From NCBI GenBank assembly GCA_007996965.1, contig BIMP01000001.1, positions 372,001-436,000 of the forward strand: a stretch of 64,000 bases of DNA, read 5' to 3'. Of this stretch, positions 18,892 through 28,936 are shown one piece after another (within the stretch, counting starts at the first letter, position 1; every line of letters starts with the position of its first letter). Source of the DNA: a cyanobiont of Ornithocercus magnificus (GTDB lineage Bacteria; Cyanobacteriota; Cyanobacteriia; PCC-6307; Cyanobiaceae). The translations under genes and the position numbers were made by a program. Below the pieces are notes generated by a model, which did not search any database, was not told where the DNA came from, and saw only the letters and a program-made list of their open reading frames with translations.

Positions 18892-19782
18892 TCAAACACT
18901 TACCAGAAGCTTGCGTAACTGGGTTGCACACTGGCGGCGGTAACCGCCGCCGAACAAATTTGCGTGATTAAGCAGGTGGTATAGATTGTAAAGTTGGAAT
19001 CTATTCTCCCAACCCTCGCTTAGGCGCCACTGCTGATTATAGGAAGTAAAAAATTCTGGGCTAAATCCACCAAATAGCATAGTCATTGCAAGGTCAACCT
19101 CACGGTCAGCCCACCAACAAGCAGGATCAAACAGCACTCCTCGGCCATCGCTGAGAACAGCTGCATTGCCACTCCAGAGATCACCATGGACTAGCGATGG
19201 TGAAGGCCTATGGCCACTAAGAATTATGCGTAGCTTCTCTAGCAAGTTGCTGAGAGGCTCATTGTCTTGTCTCCAAGAACGAGCAAGATCTAATTGAGGA
19301 CGTAGACGGAGATCGATGAAGGCATTACCCCAACAATGTCTCCACCCTCCTGGCTGTGGGCCACGCCCAATAAATCCATCTTGATCCCATCCAAAACCTT
19401 TTCCCGACGACTGATTTGCTGAGTGAAAGTGTAATTGGGCTAGCCCCCGGCCAAGTGAGGATTGGTCGCCACTGCCCATGTCAAACCAGGGCAGGACTAA
19501 TACAGACTGACCACCACAAGGACCAACATACCATGGTTCTGGAACTGTGACCAAGTTAGGATCGAGGAAAGTTTTCAGCCTCTGGAGACCTTCTGCCTCC
19601 GCAACCAGCATTGGCAGATCAGTAGAGCTAGCACACTTTAAGAACACCAAACTGCCTTCATGCAGCTTGAGCTGCCATGCTGTATGGCTGTTCCCTCCTC
19701 TAAGTGAGCGGGCAATACGGATTGAGCGTCCAGCTAGAGGACCATCCTGGTTTTCTAGAGCTTGTTGCAGTTGCTCGTACAT
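18892..19782 (-). CDS. Fructosamine kinase family protein
   Basis: Fructosamine kinases phosphorylate sugar adducts on proteins (ketosamines) so that they fall off, a protein repair function; the bacterial family is often called ketosamine-3-kinase. The 296-residue product has the aminoglycoside phosphotransferase-like kinase fold: LRGGNSHTAWQL near the N terminus, VFLKCAS with the ATP lysine, VHGDLWSGN as the catalytic loop and FDPACWWADREVDLAMT with the metal-binding aspartate. I chose the ATG at 19782 (MYEQLQQALE); the frame is open a further 41 codons, but that part overlaps the start of crtD. The two genes are divergent and 34 bases apart. Confidence 0.88.
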   Translation of the reverse strand: MYEQLQQALENQDGPLAGRSIRIARSLRGGNSHTAWQLKLHEGSLVFLKCASSTDLPMLVAEAEGLQRLKTFLDPNLVTVPEPWYVGPCGGQSVLVLPWFDMGSGDQSSLGRGLAQLHFHSANQSSGKGFGWDQDGFIGRGPQPGGWRHCWGNAFIDLRLRPQLDLARSWRQDNEPLSNLLEKLRIILSGHRPSPSLVHGDLWSGNAAVLSDGRGVLFDPACWWADREVDLAMTMLFGGFSPEFFTSYNQQWRLSEGWENRFQLYNLYHLLNHANLFGGGYRRQCATQLRKLLVSV

Positions 19783-19816
19783 CACACAAGACGACTCACT
19801 GCGCCAGCATGGCCTT

Positions 19817-21337
19817 ATGAGCAAGAATGACGTAATCGTGATAGGGGCTGGTGTAGCTGGTCTTACAGCATCAGCATTACTTGCCCATGAAAATTTGCCT
19901 GTCACACTTCTAGAGTCTCATAGCCAGGTTGGCGGCTGTGCCGGTACCTTCCGCCGCGGTCCCTATATCTTTGATGTTGGAGCTACCCAAGTAGCTGGTT
20001 TAGAGCCAGGTGGCAGCCACGAGCGCCTCTTCCGCCACCTGCAGCTGAAACTGCCTCTGGCAGAACCATTAGATCTTGCTTGCGCAGTCGACCTGGCAGA
20101 CGGTACGCCGCCAGTACATCTTTGGCGGGATTCCAAGCGTTGGCAGCATGAGCGGCAGTTTCACTTTCCTGGCAGCAGTCGATTCTGGAAACTTTGTACC
20201 TGGATTCATTCTAACAATTGGGATTTTGCTGGACGCGATCCCGTGCTGCCGCCCCGCAGTCTTTGGGATCTTCGGCAATTCCTACAGGCATTACGGCCGG
20301 GCTCACTTTCTTCGTCAGTTCTTACACTATTTACCATCGCAGATCTTCTAAAAATCTGTGGCTGTAATAATGACAAGCGTCTAAGACAATTTCTTGACCT
20401 TTACCTTCGCTTGTACTCTCAAGAGTCAGCAGATAGAACTGCTGCTCTCTATGGCGCAACGGTATTGCAAGTGGCTCAAGAACCACATGGACTTTGGCAC
20501 CTCCAAGGCTCAATGCAGTCACTCAGCAACCAGTTGCTATCCGTACTAGAAAGAGACGGAGGCCGTCTATTACTACGCCATCGTGCTGTCGCATTAAAGC
20601 CTCCCCAAGTACCTGGAGAAGCCTGGGAAGTGACAGTGGAAAATCGGCAGGGCGAGAAGCTATTGCTTAGAGCAGCCGACGTAGTCTGCACTTTGCCACC
20701 GCAGGTACTACCCAACTTGATCCAGGAAAAGCAGTGTCTTCCTAAGAGTTACTGTAGGCGTCTCCAGAAGCTGCCTAAGCCGAGCGGTGCCCTTGTGTTA
20801 TATGGTGCTGTCAGTCGTCTGTCCCTGCCAGTAGATTGCCCTGCACATATGCAATGGTGCGCTAAAGACTCTAGCTCACTGTCATTGTTTGTGTCAGTTA
20901 GTCGTGATGGAGACGGGAGAGCACCAGGGGGTGAAGCAACACTAATTGCTAGCGCATTTACACCAGCTGAAGACTGGTGCTATCTCCCAGAAAATACCTA
21001 TCAACAACGTAAACTCCACACTCTCCATTCAATGCAGGCAGTGTTGAATGCTCGACTTAACCTTAGTCTTGCTGATTGGCACCATGTTGAACTGGCGACG
21101 CCGAGGGGATTTGCTTACTGGACCGGACGACCAAATGGAATTGTTGGTGGCTTAGGTCAACACCCTCTGCACTTTGGACCCTTCGGTTTGGCTAGCCGCA
21201 CTCCATTATCAGGGCTCTGGCTTTGTGGCGACTCAATCCATCCTGGAGAAGGTACAGCCGGTGTTAGTCAGTCAGCCCTGATGGTTTGCCGTCAGCTTCT
21301 AGCTACGAGAGGTCAGGAGCTTGAAATACCATCTTAA
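19817..21337 (+). CDS. crtD: CrtD-type carotenoid desaturase (C-3',4' desaturase)
   Basis: The 506-residue product is an FAD-dependent phytoene desaturase-type enzyme. It has the dinucleotide motif VIVIGAGVAGLTAS at the N terminus, GGCAGTFRR, the stretch DVGATQVAGLEPGG that distinguishes cyanobacterial CrtD from CrtH/CrtISO in my memory, DPVLPPRSLWDL, and the C-terminal GLWLCGDSIHPGEGTAGVSQSA flavin-binding signature. CrtD introduces a double bond in myxoxanthophyll-type carotenoids; its product in this organism is not evident. The start is the ATG at 19817; the upstream open frame is antisense to the kinase gene. Its stop overlaps the tyrA stop by four bases in a convergent arrangement. Confidence 0.8.
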   Translation: MSKNDVIVIGAGVAGLTASALLAHENLPVTLLESHSQVGGCAGTFRRGPYIFDVGATQVAGLEPGGSHERLFRHLQLKLPLAEPLDLACAVDLADGTPPVHLWRDSKRWQHERQFHFPGSSRFWKLCTWIHSNNWDFAGRDPVLPPRSLWDLRQFLQALRPGSLSSSVLTLFTIADLLKICGCNNDKRLRQFLDLYLRLYSQESADRTAALYGATVLQVAQEPHGLWHLQGSMQSLSNQLLSVLERDGGRLLLRHRAVALKPPQVPGEAWEVTVENRQGEKLLLRAADVVCTLPPQVLPNLIQEKQCLPKSYCRRLQKLPKPSGALVLYGAVSRLSLPVDCPAHMQWCAKDSSSLSLFVSVSRDGDGRAPGGEATLIASAFTPAEDWCYLPENTYQQRKLHTLHSMQAVLNARLNLSLADWHHVELATPRGFAYWTGRPNGIVGGLGQHPLHFGPFGLASRTPLSGLWLCGDSIHPGEGTAGVSQSALMVCRQLLATRGQELEIPS

Positions 21338-22212
21338 GACTGGAGCCTATCCGGCACAAAACTAGGTCGTAGGTTTTGAGTCAGTGTTAGCTCGGAATGG
21401 AGTTGGAACCAGTCGCTACTGATGATTATTTGTTCTAGCTGCTCTAGCTTACAACGGTAAGATGCCAGTCCTTTTAGCAAGGCTAGCCTATTATAAGAAG
21501 CCATCGCTGTTCCCAGTTCAGGATTACCACCGCCAATCCGTGTACTATCAGCAAAGCCAGAAGAAGCTAAAAGCATCGCTAGTTGACGTATATCTGGATC
21601 TTGCTCATCACACACGGTACTAAGTAGTGCCGCGCTGACAAACACTGGTAGATGAGAAACTAGGGCAACTGCTCGATCATGCTGCACAGCGTCGACTTTA
21701 AGGCAGTGGCTGCCAAGAACGCTAGCAAGCCGTTGTACAGTCTTCAGAGCATCCTGATCAGTATCGTTCTGTGGAGTAATCACCCAAGGGCAGCCATGGA
21801 AAAGAGTTGCACTGCTAGCTTCCATACCCGACTGCGCTGTGCCTGCCATCGGATGACTTGCTACAAAGCGTGGATGGAGTGTGTGCCAAACTTGCAAAAT
21901 AGGTGCCTTGACAGAGCCAACATCCATCACTACTGACATGGCTGGTAAAGCTTTGACTAAGTGCTCCTCTGGTTGTAACAGTGCAGTGAGAGGTAGAGCA
22001 AGAACCACTACATTGCAGTTCTCAAGCACTGCTGGGTTGGTGCTGACCTGTGTAACCAAACCGAGCTTTTGGGCGCGTTCGGCTGCGCTGTAATGATGGG
22101 CTAGTCCATGAACTCGCCAGCCTGCCGCCTGGAGACCTAGACTGATAGAACCGCCTATAAGTCCCAGCCCTACCACACCGACACAAGGAGTAGCTAATTG
22201 CTTTTTCTTCAT
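21334..22212 (-). CDS. tyrA: Prephenate/arogenate dehydrogenase
   Basis: TyrA oxidatively decarboxylates prephenate or arogenate on the way to tyrosine. The 292-residue product starts with a Rossmann motif VGVVGLGLIGGS, followed by VVMDVGSVKAPI, FVASHPMAGTAQSGMEAS with the conserved HPMAG, and a helical C-terminal dimerisation domain with LVSHLPVFVSAAL and ASSGFADSTRIGGGNPELG. Cyanobacterial members usually prefer arogenate and NADP; the sequence alone does not settle this. It starts at an ATG, and its 3' end overlaps crtD tail to tail. Confidence 0.93.
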   Translation of the reverse strand: MKKKQLATPCVGVVGLGLIGGSISLGLQAAGWRVHGLAHHYSAAERAQKLGLVTQVSTNPAVLENCNVVVLALPLTALLQPEEHLVKALPAMSVVMDVGSVKAPILQVWHTLHPRFVASHPMAGTAQSGMEASSATLFHGCPWVITPQNDTDQDALKTVQRLASVLGSHCLKVDAVQHDRAVALVSHLPVFVSAALLSTVCDEQDPDIRQLAMLLASSGFADSTRIGGGNPELGTAMASYNRLALLKGLASYRCKLEQLEQIIISSDWFQLHSELTLTQNLRPSFVPDRLQS

Positions 22213-22552
22213 CCAAGTCCCTCAATAAAGCTTAGCTTGTTCTGACATAGAAGATCAAATTATCATTTTCCCCAATAGACAAATCTTCTGCTACTAAATT
22301 AGAATTACACTTAACTCTTATGATCTACATCTTAACTAGTTAACGGTACACTATACTAAGCTAAGCAAACTGCATTCTTTACTAAGATATCTAACTCTAG
22401 GGCGGACAATCTGCAAGAGCTAGGCTTATGTGCGAGCCTAAATCTTACACATACTTAAACACATAATCCTCTTAACATTCCAAGTCCTAACCCAGTCTGT
22501 GTCTCTAGGATAAGCTTCCATCTAGCATGAGATAGCCTGGTCAACTGAAGCC
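22213..22552. other. Gene-free AT-rich interval
   Basis: About 340 bases lie between the tyrA start and the DUF2839 gene, which are divergent. No frame, tRNA or strong hairpin is evident. It should contain the two promoters, but I cannot name a convincing -35/-10 pair. Confidence 0.4.
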
Positions 22553-22789
22553 ATGGGCGAAGCTCGTCGACGTGCAAGCCTCGGTCTGCCATCACGGCAA
22601 CCGAAGTCCAGCAATAAATCTCCGAGAGCTCTTAATCGAATTCCTCTAGTACGCTGGCAGAGTAAGCAGTTCATGCAGATTACTACCTGGGGAGCATGGA
22701 TAGGAATTAGCTGTCTAATCATATTTTGGCTAATAGTGCGCTTTGTTGGACCAATTGCAGGCTGGTGGACTCTTGCAGATGCAGCATGA
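22553..22789 (+). CDS. DUF2839 small membrane protein
   Basis: The 78-residue product begins MGEARRRASLGLP, the conserved start of the cyanobacterial DUF2839 family, followed by a basic proline-containing linker and two closely spaced C-terminal hydrophobic stretches (TTWGAWIGISCLIIFWLIVRFVG, then IAGWW). Function is unknown. The ATG at 22553 is fixed by the conserved N terminus. It lies alone; 22790-23044 downstream holds only an AT dinucleotide-rich patch and no gene. Confidence 0.8.
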   Translation: MGEARRRASLGLPSRQPKSSNKSPRALNRIPLVRWQSKQFMQITTWGAWIGISCLIIFWLIVRFVGPIAGWWTLADAA

Positions 22790-23044
22790 AACTCTGGTCT
22801 TGCGGAATATAATAAGTAGACCATACATATATACATATATATGCCTTTAAATAGATGTAGATCTCATTGTGGCTAGAATCTAAGACAATATGGGATGAAC
22901 CTATAGACCTTACCTTGGGACCTATGGTATTTTAGTTGTTATTGTAGGAAGATAGGTTAAGTTACTACTTACGGCTATATATGCTGTTAGATCTGTCCTC
23001 AGTAATATTGAGCTTTTATAGCTAGCTTTGGACTGGGAGTGAGT

Positions 23045-24154
23045 TTAGGACTCATCCTGGCTTGATGCCTCCTCCCTTGCAGGACTAGGAGCAAGTGAGT
23101 TAGTGGTTCTGTCATCTACTTTTGGTCTATTGCCAAGGTACTGGCGCACAAGCTGCTCAATGGATTCTCGGCTTTCAGGATTCTGCTCTAGCCAAATGAT
23201 TGTGTTGTCACGGCCTTGGCCTATGTTATCACCCTGGTAACTGTACCAGGCGCCCTTACGGACAACAATGCCAGTTTCCTCAGCTAGATCAAGCAAACAC
23301 CCTAGTGTGCTAATGCCTCGGCCAAACAATATATCGAATTCTGCAACTCGGAAGGGTGGTGCTACTTTATTCTTAGCAACTTTTACCTTAGCGCGAATAC
23401 CATATTCATCCATGCCACGCTTTAGTGTTTGTATGCGACGAATATCGAGACGTACCGAAGCATAAAACTTTAGTGCATTGCCACCAGTTGTTATTTCAGG
23501 ATTACCGTAGCTGACACCGATCTTTAGGCGGAGTTGGTTTAGAAAGATTACAGTACAGCCAGACTTGCCAATGTTGCCTGTGATCTTGCGCATGGCTTGG
23601 CTCATTAGCCTGGCTTGACTGCCAACTGCAAGGTCACCCATCTCGCCCTCGATCTCAGCACGGGGTGTTAATGCTGCAACTGAGTCAATAACTACGATGT
23701 CGACAGCAGCAGAGCGAACTAGTTGATCGACAATCTCAAGGGCCATCTCGCCAGTGTCGGGCTGGGAGACAAGTAAATTTTCTATATCGACACCGAGAGC
23801 AGCGGCATAGACAGGATCAAGGGCATGCTCGGCATCGATGAAGGCAGCAACGCCACCGCGCTTTTGCACCTCAGCAATTGCGTGCAGGGTGACAGTGGTT
23901 TTGCCAGCACTTTCAGGCCCGTAGACCTCGACTACACGCCCTTTAGGATATCCTCCGCCCAGTGCTAAGTCAAGCGTGAGGGCCCCGGTAGGAATGGTTT
24001 CGACCCACATACGAGAAGCTTCCCCTAAACGCATAATCGAGCCTTTGCCGAAGTTACGCTCGATCTGGCCAAGTACCAGATTGAGCGCCTTATCACGCCC
24101 ACTGGCGGGGGGGAGATCAGATCCTGAGGACTGGGTTGCTTTAATGCCAGACAT
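23045..24154 (-). CDS. recA: Recombinase RecA
   Basis: RecA coats single-stranded DNA, drives strand exchange and stimulates LexA cleavage. The 369-residue product has the Walker A motif [18 protein letters not shown], the Walker B stretch [22 protein letters not shown], the DNA-binding loops LMSQAMRKI and [23 protein letters not shown], and the polymer-forming N-terminal helix. Length and motifs are standard. It starts at an ATG. The upstream HAD hydrolase gene is on the same strand, 156 bases away. Confidence 0.98.
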   Translation of the reverse strand: MSGIKATQSSGSDLPPASGRDKALNLVLGQIERNFGKGSIMRLGEASRMWVETIPTGALTLDLALGGGYPKGRVVEVYGPESAGKTTVTLHAIAEVQKRGGVAAFIDAEHALDPVYAAALGVDIENLLVSQPDTGEMALEIVDQLVRSAAVDIVVIDSVAALTPRAEIEGEMGDLAVGSQARLMSQAMRKITGNIGKSGCTVIFLNQLRLKIGVSYGNPEITTGGNALKFYASVRLDIRRIQTLKRGMDEYGIRAKVKVAKNKVAPPFRVAEFDILFGRGISTLGCLLDLAEETGIVVRKGAWYSYQGDNIGQGRDNTIIWLEQNPESRESIEQLVRQYLGNRPKVDDRTTNSLAPSPAREEASSQDES

Positions 24155-24310
24155 CGTGGATGATGGTTGTGGTTTAAGGTCTAGAACTAGAGGTAGTACC
24201 TATATGTCCATAGTCTAAACGGAGATCCTGGCATTCCTGGGCAATAATGCGTCTAGTACTAGCAGGATCGGTCTTGTCTTTGGTGGAGTAGTTTTCCATA
24301 TACTAGCTGG

Positions 24311-25090
24311 CTATGGCCATGATACAAATGGTGTTGCTAGGGTTTCCAGACTGAGCAGGTGGATTCCAGTTGGTAACAAACAGTGATCCTCTGGACGTAG
24401 GTAGCCCCAGCTGGCCAGGTAACAATATAGGCTATGTAACTCTTTTGTAGCACGCACAGTCTCTAGCGTTGCGCGGCGGTCCTCAATAAGTCCTACTAGG
24501 GGCTGACGTGACGCAAGCCTAAGCAGCACCTCAAGCTTGGAACCATCCTCGCGGCCGTAGAGCTTCGTAGAAACCAAGCCGAGACTGCCGAGTAGTTCTG
24601 CAGTAAAAGCAGTGCTTTTGGTAGTTAGGACTGCCCAGTTGATATCTTCTTCGCCTTCCTCAAGTTTAAGCAAGCGCTCGACCACACCGGGGAAAGGCCG
24701 GTGTAACTTTAACCAAGCAGCTCGGTCAGACTCTATAGCCCTACGGCGGACGCTGTCTAGGGCATTTTGTAGTCGCTCAGGAGACTGGTCCCAGTCTCTT
24801 AATGCTTCTTGACAAGAGCTGGAGTAGTTGGTACAGAAATATTTTAGACCCCGCTGGTTCAGATGACTACTCGGGCGAGCGATTTCAGACGCTATCAGTA
24901 CCATCTCCCAGCCGTAGTGCACCCAGGGACGCAGACAGCAGAACAAGTGGGGCACCTCTTCGGGAAGTGACTGCAAGTGTGGGTTTTCTGTAAGCCTGAG
25001 GTAAGCACGGCGAGCGCTGTACCAGTATTCCTGCATCCCGTCGATGATCACGCCATCGAAGTCGAATACTAGTAGTGGACGAGCAGTCAC
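24311..25090 (-). CDS. HAD superfamily hydrolase
   Basis: The 259-residue product starts with the HAD catalytic motif I, LLVFDFDGVIIDG, carries motif II in WAVLTTKST, and has GLIEDRRATLE in the motif IV area. A helical cap domain (about residues 20-135) lies between motifs I and II, as in phosphoglycolate phosphatase-like enzymes. The substrate cannot be inferred. The only start that keeps motif I is a GTG at 25090. It lies upstream of recA on the same strand and is followed upstream by tRNA-Gln. Confidence 0.8.
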   Translation of the reverse strand: MTARPLLVFDFDGVIIDGMQEYWYSARRAYLRLTENPHLQSLPEEVPHLFCCLRPWVHYGWEMVLIASEIARPSSHLNQRGLKYFCTNYSSSCQEALRDWDQSPERLQNALDSVRRRAIESDRAAWLKLHRPFPGVVERLLKLEEGEEDINWAVLTTKSTAFTAELLGSLGLVSTKLYGREDGSKLEVLLRLASRQPLVGLIEDRRATLETVRATKELHSLYCYLASWGYLRPEDHCLLPTGIHLLSLETLATPFVSWP

Positions 25091-25106
25091 AGACAGAGAA
25101 GAAAGA

Positions 25107-25178
25107 CTGGGCCGCTAGGATTCGAACCTAGGAATGGCGGGACCAAAACCCGCTGCCTTACCACTTGGCTACGGCCCA
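25107..25178 (-). tRNA. tRNA-Gln (anticodon TTG)
   Basis: On the minus strand 72 bases form a cloverleaf with acceptor stem TGGGCCG/CGGCCCA, anticodon stem GCGGG/CCCGC around the loop TTTTGGT, and T arm CTAGGTTCGAATCCTAG. The anticodon TTG reads glutamine codons. It starts 17 bases upstream of the HAD gene. CCA is not encoded. Confidence 0.96.
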
Positions 25179-25304
25179 TTGTAACTGAGTCATGCGTGTG
25201 GGTCCAAGACTGACGTGCTGGCAGAAATCTAGCTCCTCGCTTGTTAGTAGCCACAGGTAAAACCTAGCGGATTTCACCAGTATATGCATAATCTCTACCC
25301 CGTC

Positions 25305-26954
25305 TCAAGGTGGAAGAATGCGCAGTCTGCGGTAATCCTCTGGTCCAGATACATCGCTTTGCAACCGGTAGCGAGCTACTAAGTCTGCTTGCATCTGTCG
25401 GACTGCTTCACTACGAGGCAATAAATCAACTGGCCGCCTCTGAGGCAGTACAACCCGCTCGACTGCGAGGCGACATTCTTCGAGAGCTGCAAGTGCATCA
25501 TCTGTAACAATACTCATCGGTTTTACTTGGTCATCAGCACTTTCATGTGTGTATTGGTGGTGCTCGAGCAGGCGCAGAATGGCACGTTTAACTTGATGAA
25601 TTGTGTCAGACTTAATTACAAGAATAGGTACACCAGCATCGCGAGCGTCCCGACGCAGCTGAGGCTGCTGACCAAGTTTCTGACGGAGGCTCAGCACTAC
25701 ATCAGCATCAGCCAGCTCATAAACAGATTTGGCAGGCCAATGATGCTGTCGACTGATCTGGTCCAGCAAGTGTGGTGAAATGCCACAGCAGAGTACCTGG
25801 AGACCTTTGTCTCTCGCACTGGTGTATAGTGTGGGTGCCGTCTTAGTTTTTGGTCTAGGCTGTTTGTAATTTTGGAGGCCCACTATTTCAGAATTAGGTA
25901 GTCGTGTAGCAACAGTTGAACGCTGTGGTGCTACTGATCGCTGCAGCAGAGATGTACTGACCAAATGAACTACACCGTCATCTCCAAGTTCTCGCACCTG
26001 GGTGTGGGGTGACTGACCACGCAGCAAAAGGTCCACCGTTGAGGCAACGTCAGTGTGTACTGACCAGCGGTGGCGACTGTGCATCTCTACCGCCACAGGG
26101 AAGGTTGGCTCTGCTAAACGCTCTAGCACCGATTTTTGAGTTCGGCGACGACGGGCCTCATCATCGCCGAGTGTCACTGTCTGGATACCTCCAATGAGAT
26201 CACTAAGCGTGGGATTCTTAATCAGATTGGTTAGCGCATTGCCATGGGCAGTAGCCACGAGTTGCACGCCACGCTCAGCAATAGTACGCGCCGCTTGAGC
26301 TTCGAGCTCCGTTCCAATTTCATCTATTACGATAACCTCGGGCATGTGGTTTTCTACAGCTTCAATCATTACCTGATGCTGCTGCTCTGGCAAAGCAACT
26401 TGCATGCGGCGCGCTCGCCCTATTGCTGGATGGGGGATATCGCCATCACCAGCGATCTCGTTGCTGGTATCGATGACCACAACACGGCGGGCCAATTCAT
26501 CAGCTAAAACACGAGTGATCTCTCTCAGTGCAGTAGTTTTGCCTACTCCGGGTCGTCCCATCAGTAGTAAGGACTGTTCACCATCTAACAGATCACGGAC
26601 CATTGCTACAGTGCCGAAAACTGCACGACCAACACGGCAGGTAAGACCTACGACATCACCACGCCTATTGCGGATAGCACTAATGCGGTGGAGCGTTCGC
26701 TCAATGCCAGCGCGATTATCTCCCCCAAAGGTACCGATTCGCTCTACAGTCTCTCTTAAATCTTCACGACTGATAGCAGCCGGACTAAGCTCTAGTGAGA
26801 GTCCCGGATAGCGAGCTTCCGGCGGTCGCCCTAGATCGAGTACTATCTCGAGCAATTGCTGGCGTGATTCGGCATTAGTGAGTGCCGAACGTACCCCTAC
26901 AGGCAGCAACTCTAGTAGGCGGTCAAGATCGTCGGTGATGCCCTGTGGCGTCAT
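25305..26954 (-). CDS. AAA ATPase with R3H domain (Ycf45-like)
   Basis: The 549-residue product resembles the cyanobacterial/plastid Ycf45 family of secretion-type P-loop ATPases with a nucleic acid-binding R3H tail. It has Walker A LLMGRPGVGKTTALRE (about 155-170), Walker B EVIVIDEIGTELEAQAARTIAERGVQLVATAHG, and a C-terminal basic segment with RSEAVRQMQADLVARYRLQS that fits R3H. Its exact role is unknown. I chose the ATG at 26954 (MTPQGITDD), 61 bases after ldpA; the frame is open to 27119, which would overlap ldpA by over 100 bases. Confidence 0.82.
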   Translation of the reverse strand: MTPQGITDDLDRLLELLPVGVRSALTNAESRQQLLEIVLDLGRPPEARYPGLSLELSPAAISREDLRETVERIGTFGGDNRAGIERTLHRISAIRNRRGDVVGLTCRVGRAVFGTVAMVRDLLDGEQSLLLMGRPGVGKTTALREITRVLADELARRVVVIDTSNEIAGDGDIPHPAIGRARRMQVALPEQQHQVMIEAVENHMPEVIVIDEIGTELEAQAARTIAERGVQLVATAHGNALTNLIKNPTLSDLIGGIQTVTLGDDEARRRRTQKSVLERLAEPTFPVAVEMHSRHRWSVHTDVASTVDLLLRGQSPHTQVRELGDDGVVHLVSTSLLQRSVAPQRSTVATRLPNSEIVGLQNYKQPRPKTKTAPTLYTSARDKGLQVLCCGISPHLLDQISRQHHWPAKSVYELADADVVLSLRQKLGQQPQLRRDARDAGVPILVIKSDTIHQVKRAILRLLEHHQYTHESADDQVKPMSIVTDDALAALEECRLAVERVVLPQRRPVDLLPRSEAVRQMQADLVARYRLQSDVSGPEDYRRLRILPP

Positions 26955-27015
26955 GCCCGTAGCTACACCTTCCGTATCAGAGCGCAGAAGTTCTACTCTG
27001 CATAGTTTAAGGACT

Positions 27016-28038
27016 TTAGCTCCTACCTCGATCCAGCCAAGGTTGCACAAGCCTTCGCACTTCGTACAAGGCTGATCTACAACCTTCTGGCCAGTTGCGT
27101 AGTGAGATTCCCATCTCACGTGTTTGCTCTAGCCAGGGCTGGAGTAAACGGCGAGCAGCACCTCCAAAAGCTACGCCAGCAGGTGAAGAGCCACGAGGCA
27201 AAAGTCCGACTGTGCTGATGTTGGTTCCTCCAGAAAGCTGCAGGGGTCCTGGAGGTGCTATCGAGCGCAAGTTGCGCCAAAGTTCAACTGCAGCCCTGGC
27301 TGTACCCGATCCAATATCACCACTCATTGGTCGACCATCTAGTTGCCATATAGGTAGGTAGCCATGCTGCCGGAGAAGAGAGTGGCGATGCCAGAGTTCC
27401 CACGCGAGATCAGAGGCCTTAAGACTATCTGCCCCAAGGCCACAGCTAACGGCAAGGCGTCGCAAAGGTGGCGAGCCATGTTTAGTGAGATGGTGAAGGA
27501 ACCTGGAGAAGGCATCAGCACGCCCGAGAGAGGTATGAATCTCGATAGCATCAGGACGCAGCTCGTGTAGTAGCGGCACAAGATCATAGGGTGAGGTGCG
27601 ATAATCCTGTTCCTCAATTAGCCCATACGGACAACAGGGAAGGCAGCGGCCACAACCGTAGCAGCGACTAGCATCAACACCGACATTAGTAATTGCTAGT
27701 GCAGGGCAAACATGTTCACAGGGACGCGAGCATTCAGCAGGGCACCACGATGAGTCAAACCAAGCTTTGCGGAAATGTATATCAGCGCCATCACTAACAC
27801 TGATCATGAGCCACGGTGTGAGACCGTAATGGTTTTGGGCCCAGGATAATCCTTCACGAGCCGCATGTACAACGGCTACCTCAGCAGCCACATCAACACA
27901 GTGAACTCCAGCAGCAGCAAAGATGGCACATAGGTCTGCAATAGCAGGGAGATCTTGGTTACTAGCACCGCAGATAAGCTTAACCCACGAGCCACTGAAG
28001 AGGGCCTGTTCGTTCCGGTCTCTGGTCTTTAAGCTCAT
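27016..28038 (-). CDS. ldpA: Light-dependent period modulator LdpA, Fe-S protein
   Basis: LdpA is an iron-sulfur protein that relays redox or light information to the cyanobacterial circadian clock. The 340-residue product has a WVKLICGASNQDLPAI N-terminal domain and two cysteine clusters: CPAECSRPCEHVC and CYGCGRCLPCC, consistent with two [4Fe-4S] sites, followed by PYGLIEE. A C-terminal domain contains QLDGRPMSGDIGSGTARAAV. It starts at an ATG, lies 27 bases from ndhN on the same strand, and is followed by the R3H ATPase gene. ndhN-ldpA adjacency is common in cyanobacteria. Confidence 0.9.
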   Translation of the reverse strand: MSLKTRDRNEQALFSGSWVKLICGASNQDLPAIADLCAIFAAAGVHCVDVAAEVAVVHAAREGLSWAQNHYGLTPWLMISVSDGADIHFRKAWFDSSWCPAECSRPCEHVCPALAITNVGVDASRCYGCGRCLPCCPYGLIEEQDYRTSPYDLVPLLHELRPDAIEIHTSLGRADAFSRFLHHLTKHGSPPLRRLAVSCGLGADSLKASDLAWELWHRHSLLRQHGYLPIWQLDGRPMSGDIGSGTARAAVELWRNLRSIAPPGPLQLSGGTNISTVGLLPRGSSPAGVAFGGAARRLLQPWLEQTREMGISLRNWPEGCRSALYEVRRLVQPWLDRGRS

Positions 28039-28065
28039 ATAACACTAGGGTGTTGCCCTCGGCTC

Positions 28066-28527
28066 TCAGACGCTGAGGAAAGAAAGCATTGATTGCCAGC
28101 GAAGCTGGCGCGAGCCACCCATCTCTACTACGATTCGCATGCGTGGCTCGCGCCCACAAAGCTTGCAGAGAGCAAGTAACTCAGAGCGAGAGAGCACTTG
28201 TCCCTCTAACAACCACAGCACTATAGGAGATGTCCCGAGAAGGAGGTCACCAAGCTGAGGCATTACTTCTTGAACTTGTCCTACAGCTGCAGCAAGACCC
28301 ACATTTTGATGGCCAAGATGTGGAGGCCGGATACCATGCTTACGCAGCAAGAAGACTTCCGGATCGCCAAGGCCACGGGCCGAAGTAATGCGAGTACGGT
28401 AGCCAGCCGAGCGTAAACGGCGCAGTAAGCGGGTTTCTGCACCACCCTCAAGGGGAACGTGTATAGCCATACAACCGCAGGAGTCCAGTTCATGGCGGAA
28501 ATTCCGACCAGAGAGGAACAGCGGCAT
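28066..28527 (-). CDS. ndhN: NAD(P)H-quinone oxidoreductase subunit N
   Basis: NdhN is a peripheral, oxygenic-photosynthesis-specific subunit of the thylakoid NDH-1 complex, used in cyclic electron flow and respiration. The 153-residue product contains the family core: [49 protein letters not shown] and [12 protein letters not shown] start it at the ATG at 28527, which matches the usual N terminus; the frame is open to 28725 (ATG options at 28599 and 28725), giving up to 66 extra residues that I cannot match. It precedes ldpA by 27 bases. Confidence 0.9.
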   Translation of the reverse strand: MPLFLSGRNFRHELDSCGCMAIHVPLEGGAETRLLRRLRSAGYRTRITSARGLGDPEVFLLRKHGIRPPHLGHQNVGLAAAVGQVQEVMPQLGDLLLGTSPIVLWLLEGQVLSRSELLALCKLCGREPRMRIVVEMGGSRQLRWQSMLSFLSV

Positions 28528-28936
28528 AGCGGTCGGACTGCAAAGTTGTACTAAGTCTGACAGCTGCGGAGGTAGGCGCAGAGGACAAGACGCTGCCATG
28601 GTATTGTTTCTTCCCACGTAATTGCGCCTGTCCGCTAGGCGGGCCAGTGGGCCCAGGACCTGGCGGCAACGCCAGCTCGCCGCTTTCAGAGTGTGACGGT
28701 TCTGGATGCCTCTAAACTTTCTCACCCTTCGTCAGGCGGCAACTGTCCGACTCGGTCGAGGTGGTTTGTACAAGTTCCACCTGTTGATCCTGCTTACTAG
28801 CTTCTCTAGCCTGGAAGATTTTCATAATGGGTGGAGAGTCTCCCTCCAGCTTTTCGCACCACACTCGGATCGGTAACTACGACCACGCGCCTGTCTCAGC
28901 AAGCTGTGGTAGCCCACGCTGAACATCACCACCTCT
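28528..28936. other. Divergent promoter region between ndhN and rplC
   Basis: These 409 bases separate the minus-strand ndhN-ldpA unit from the plus-strand ribosomal protein cluster. No supported gene lies inside; the ndhN frame extends into it but without homology. It should contain the leader and main promoter of the ribosomal protein operon. I see no recognised autoregulatory leader structure. Confidence 0.5.

Noticed and set aside
19547-19816. 90-residue N-terminal extension of crtD
   Set aside because: It is antisense to the fructosamine kinase gene, and the flavin motif begins right after the ATG at 19817.
22820-22850. AT dinucleotide-rich patch (ATATATACATATATAT) as a possible repeat element
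   Set aside because: Too short and simple to be a defined repeat; ordinary low-complexity intergenic sequence.
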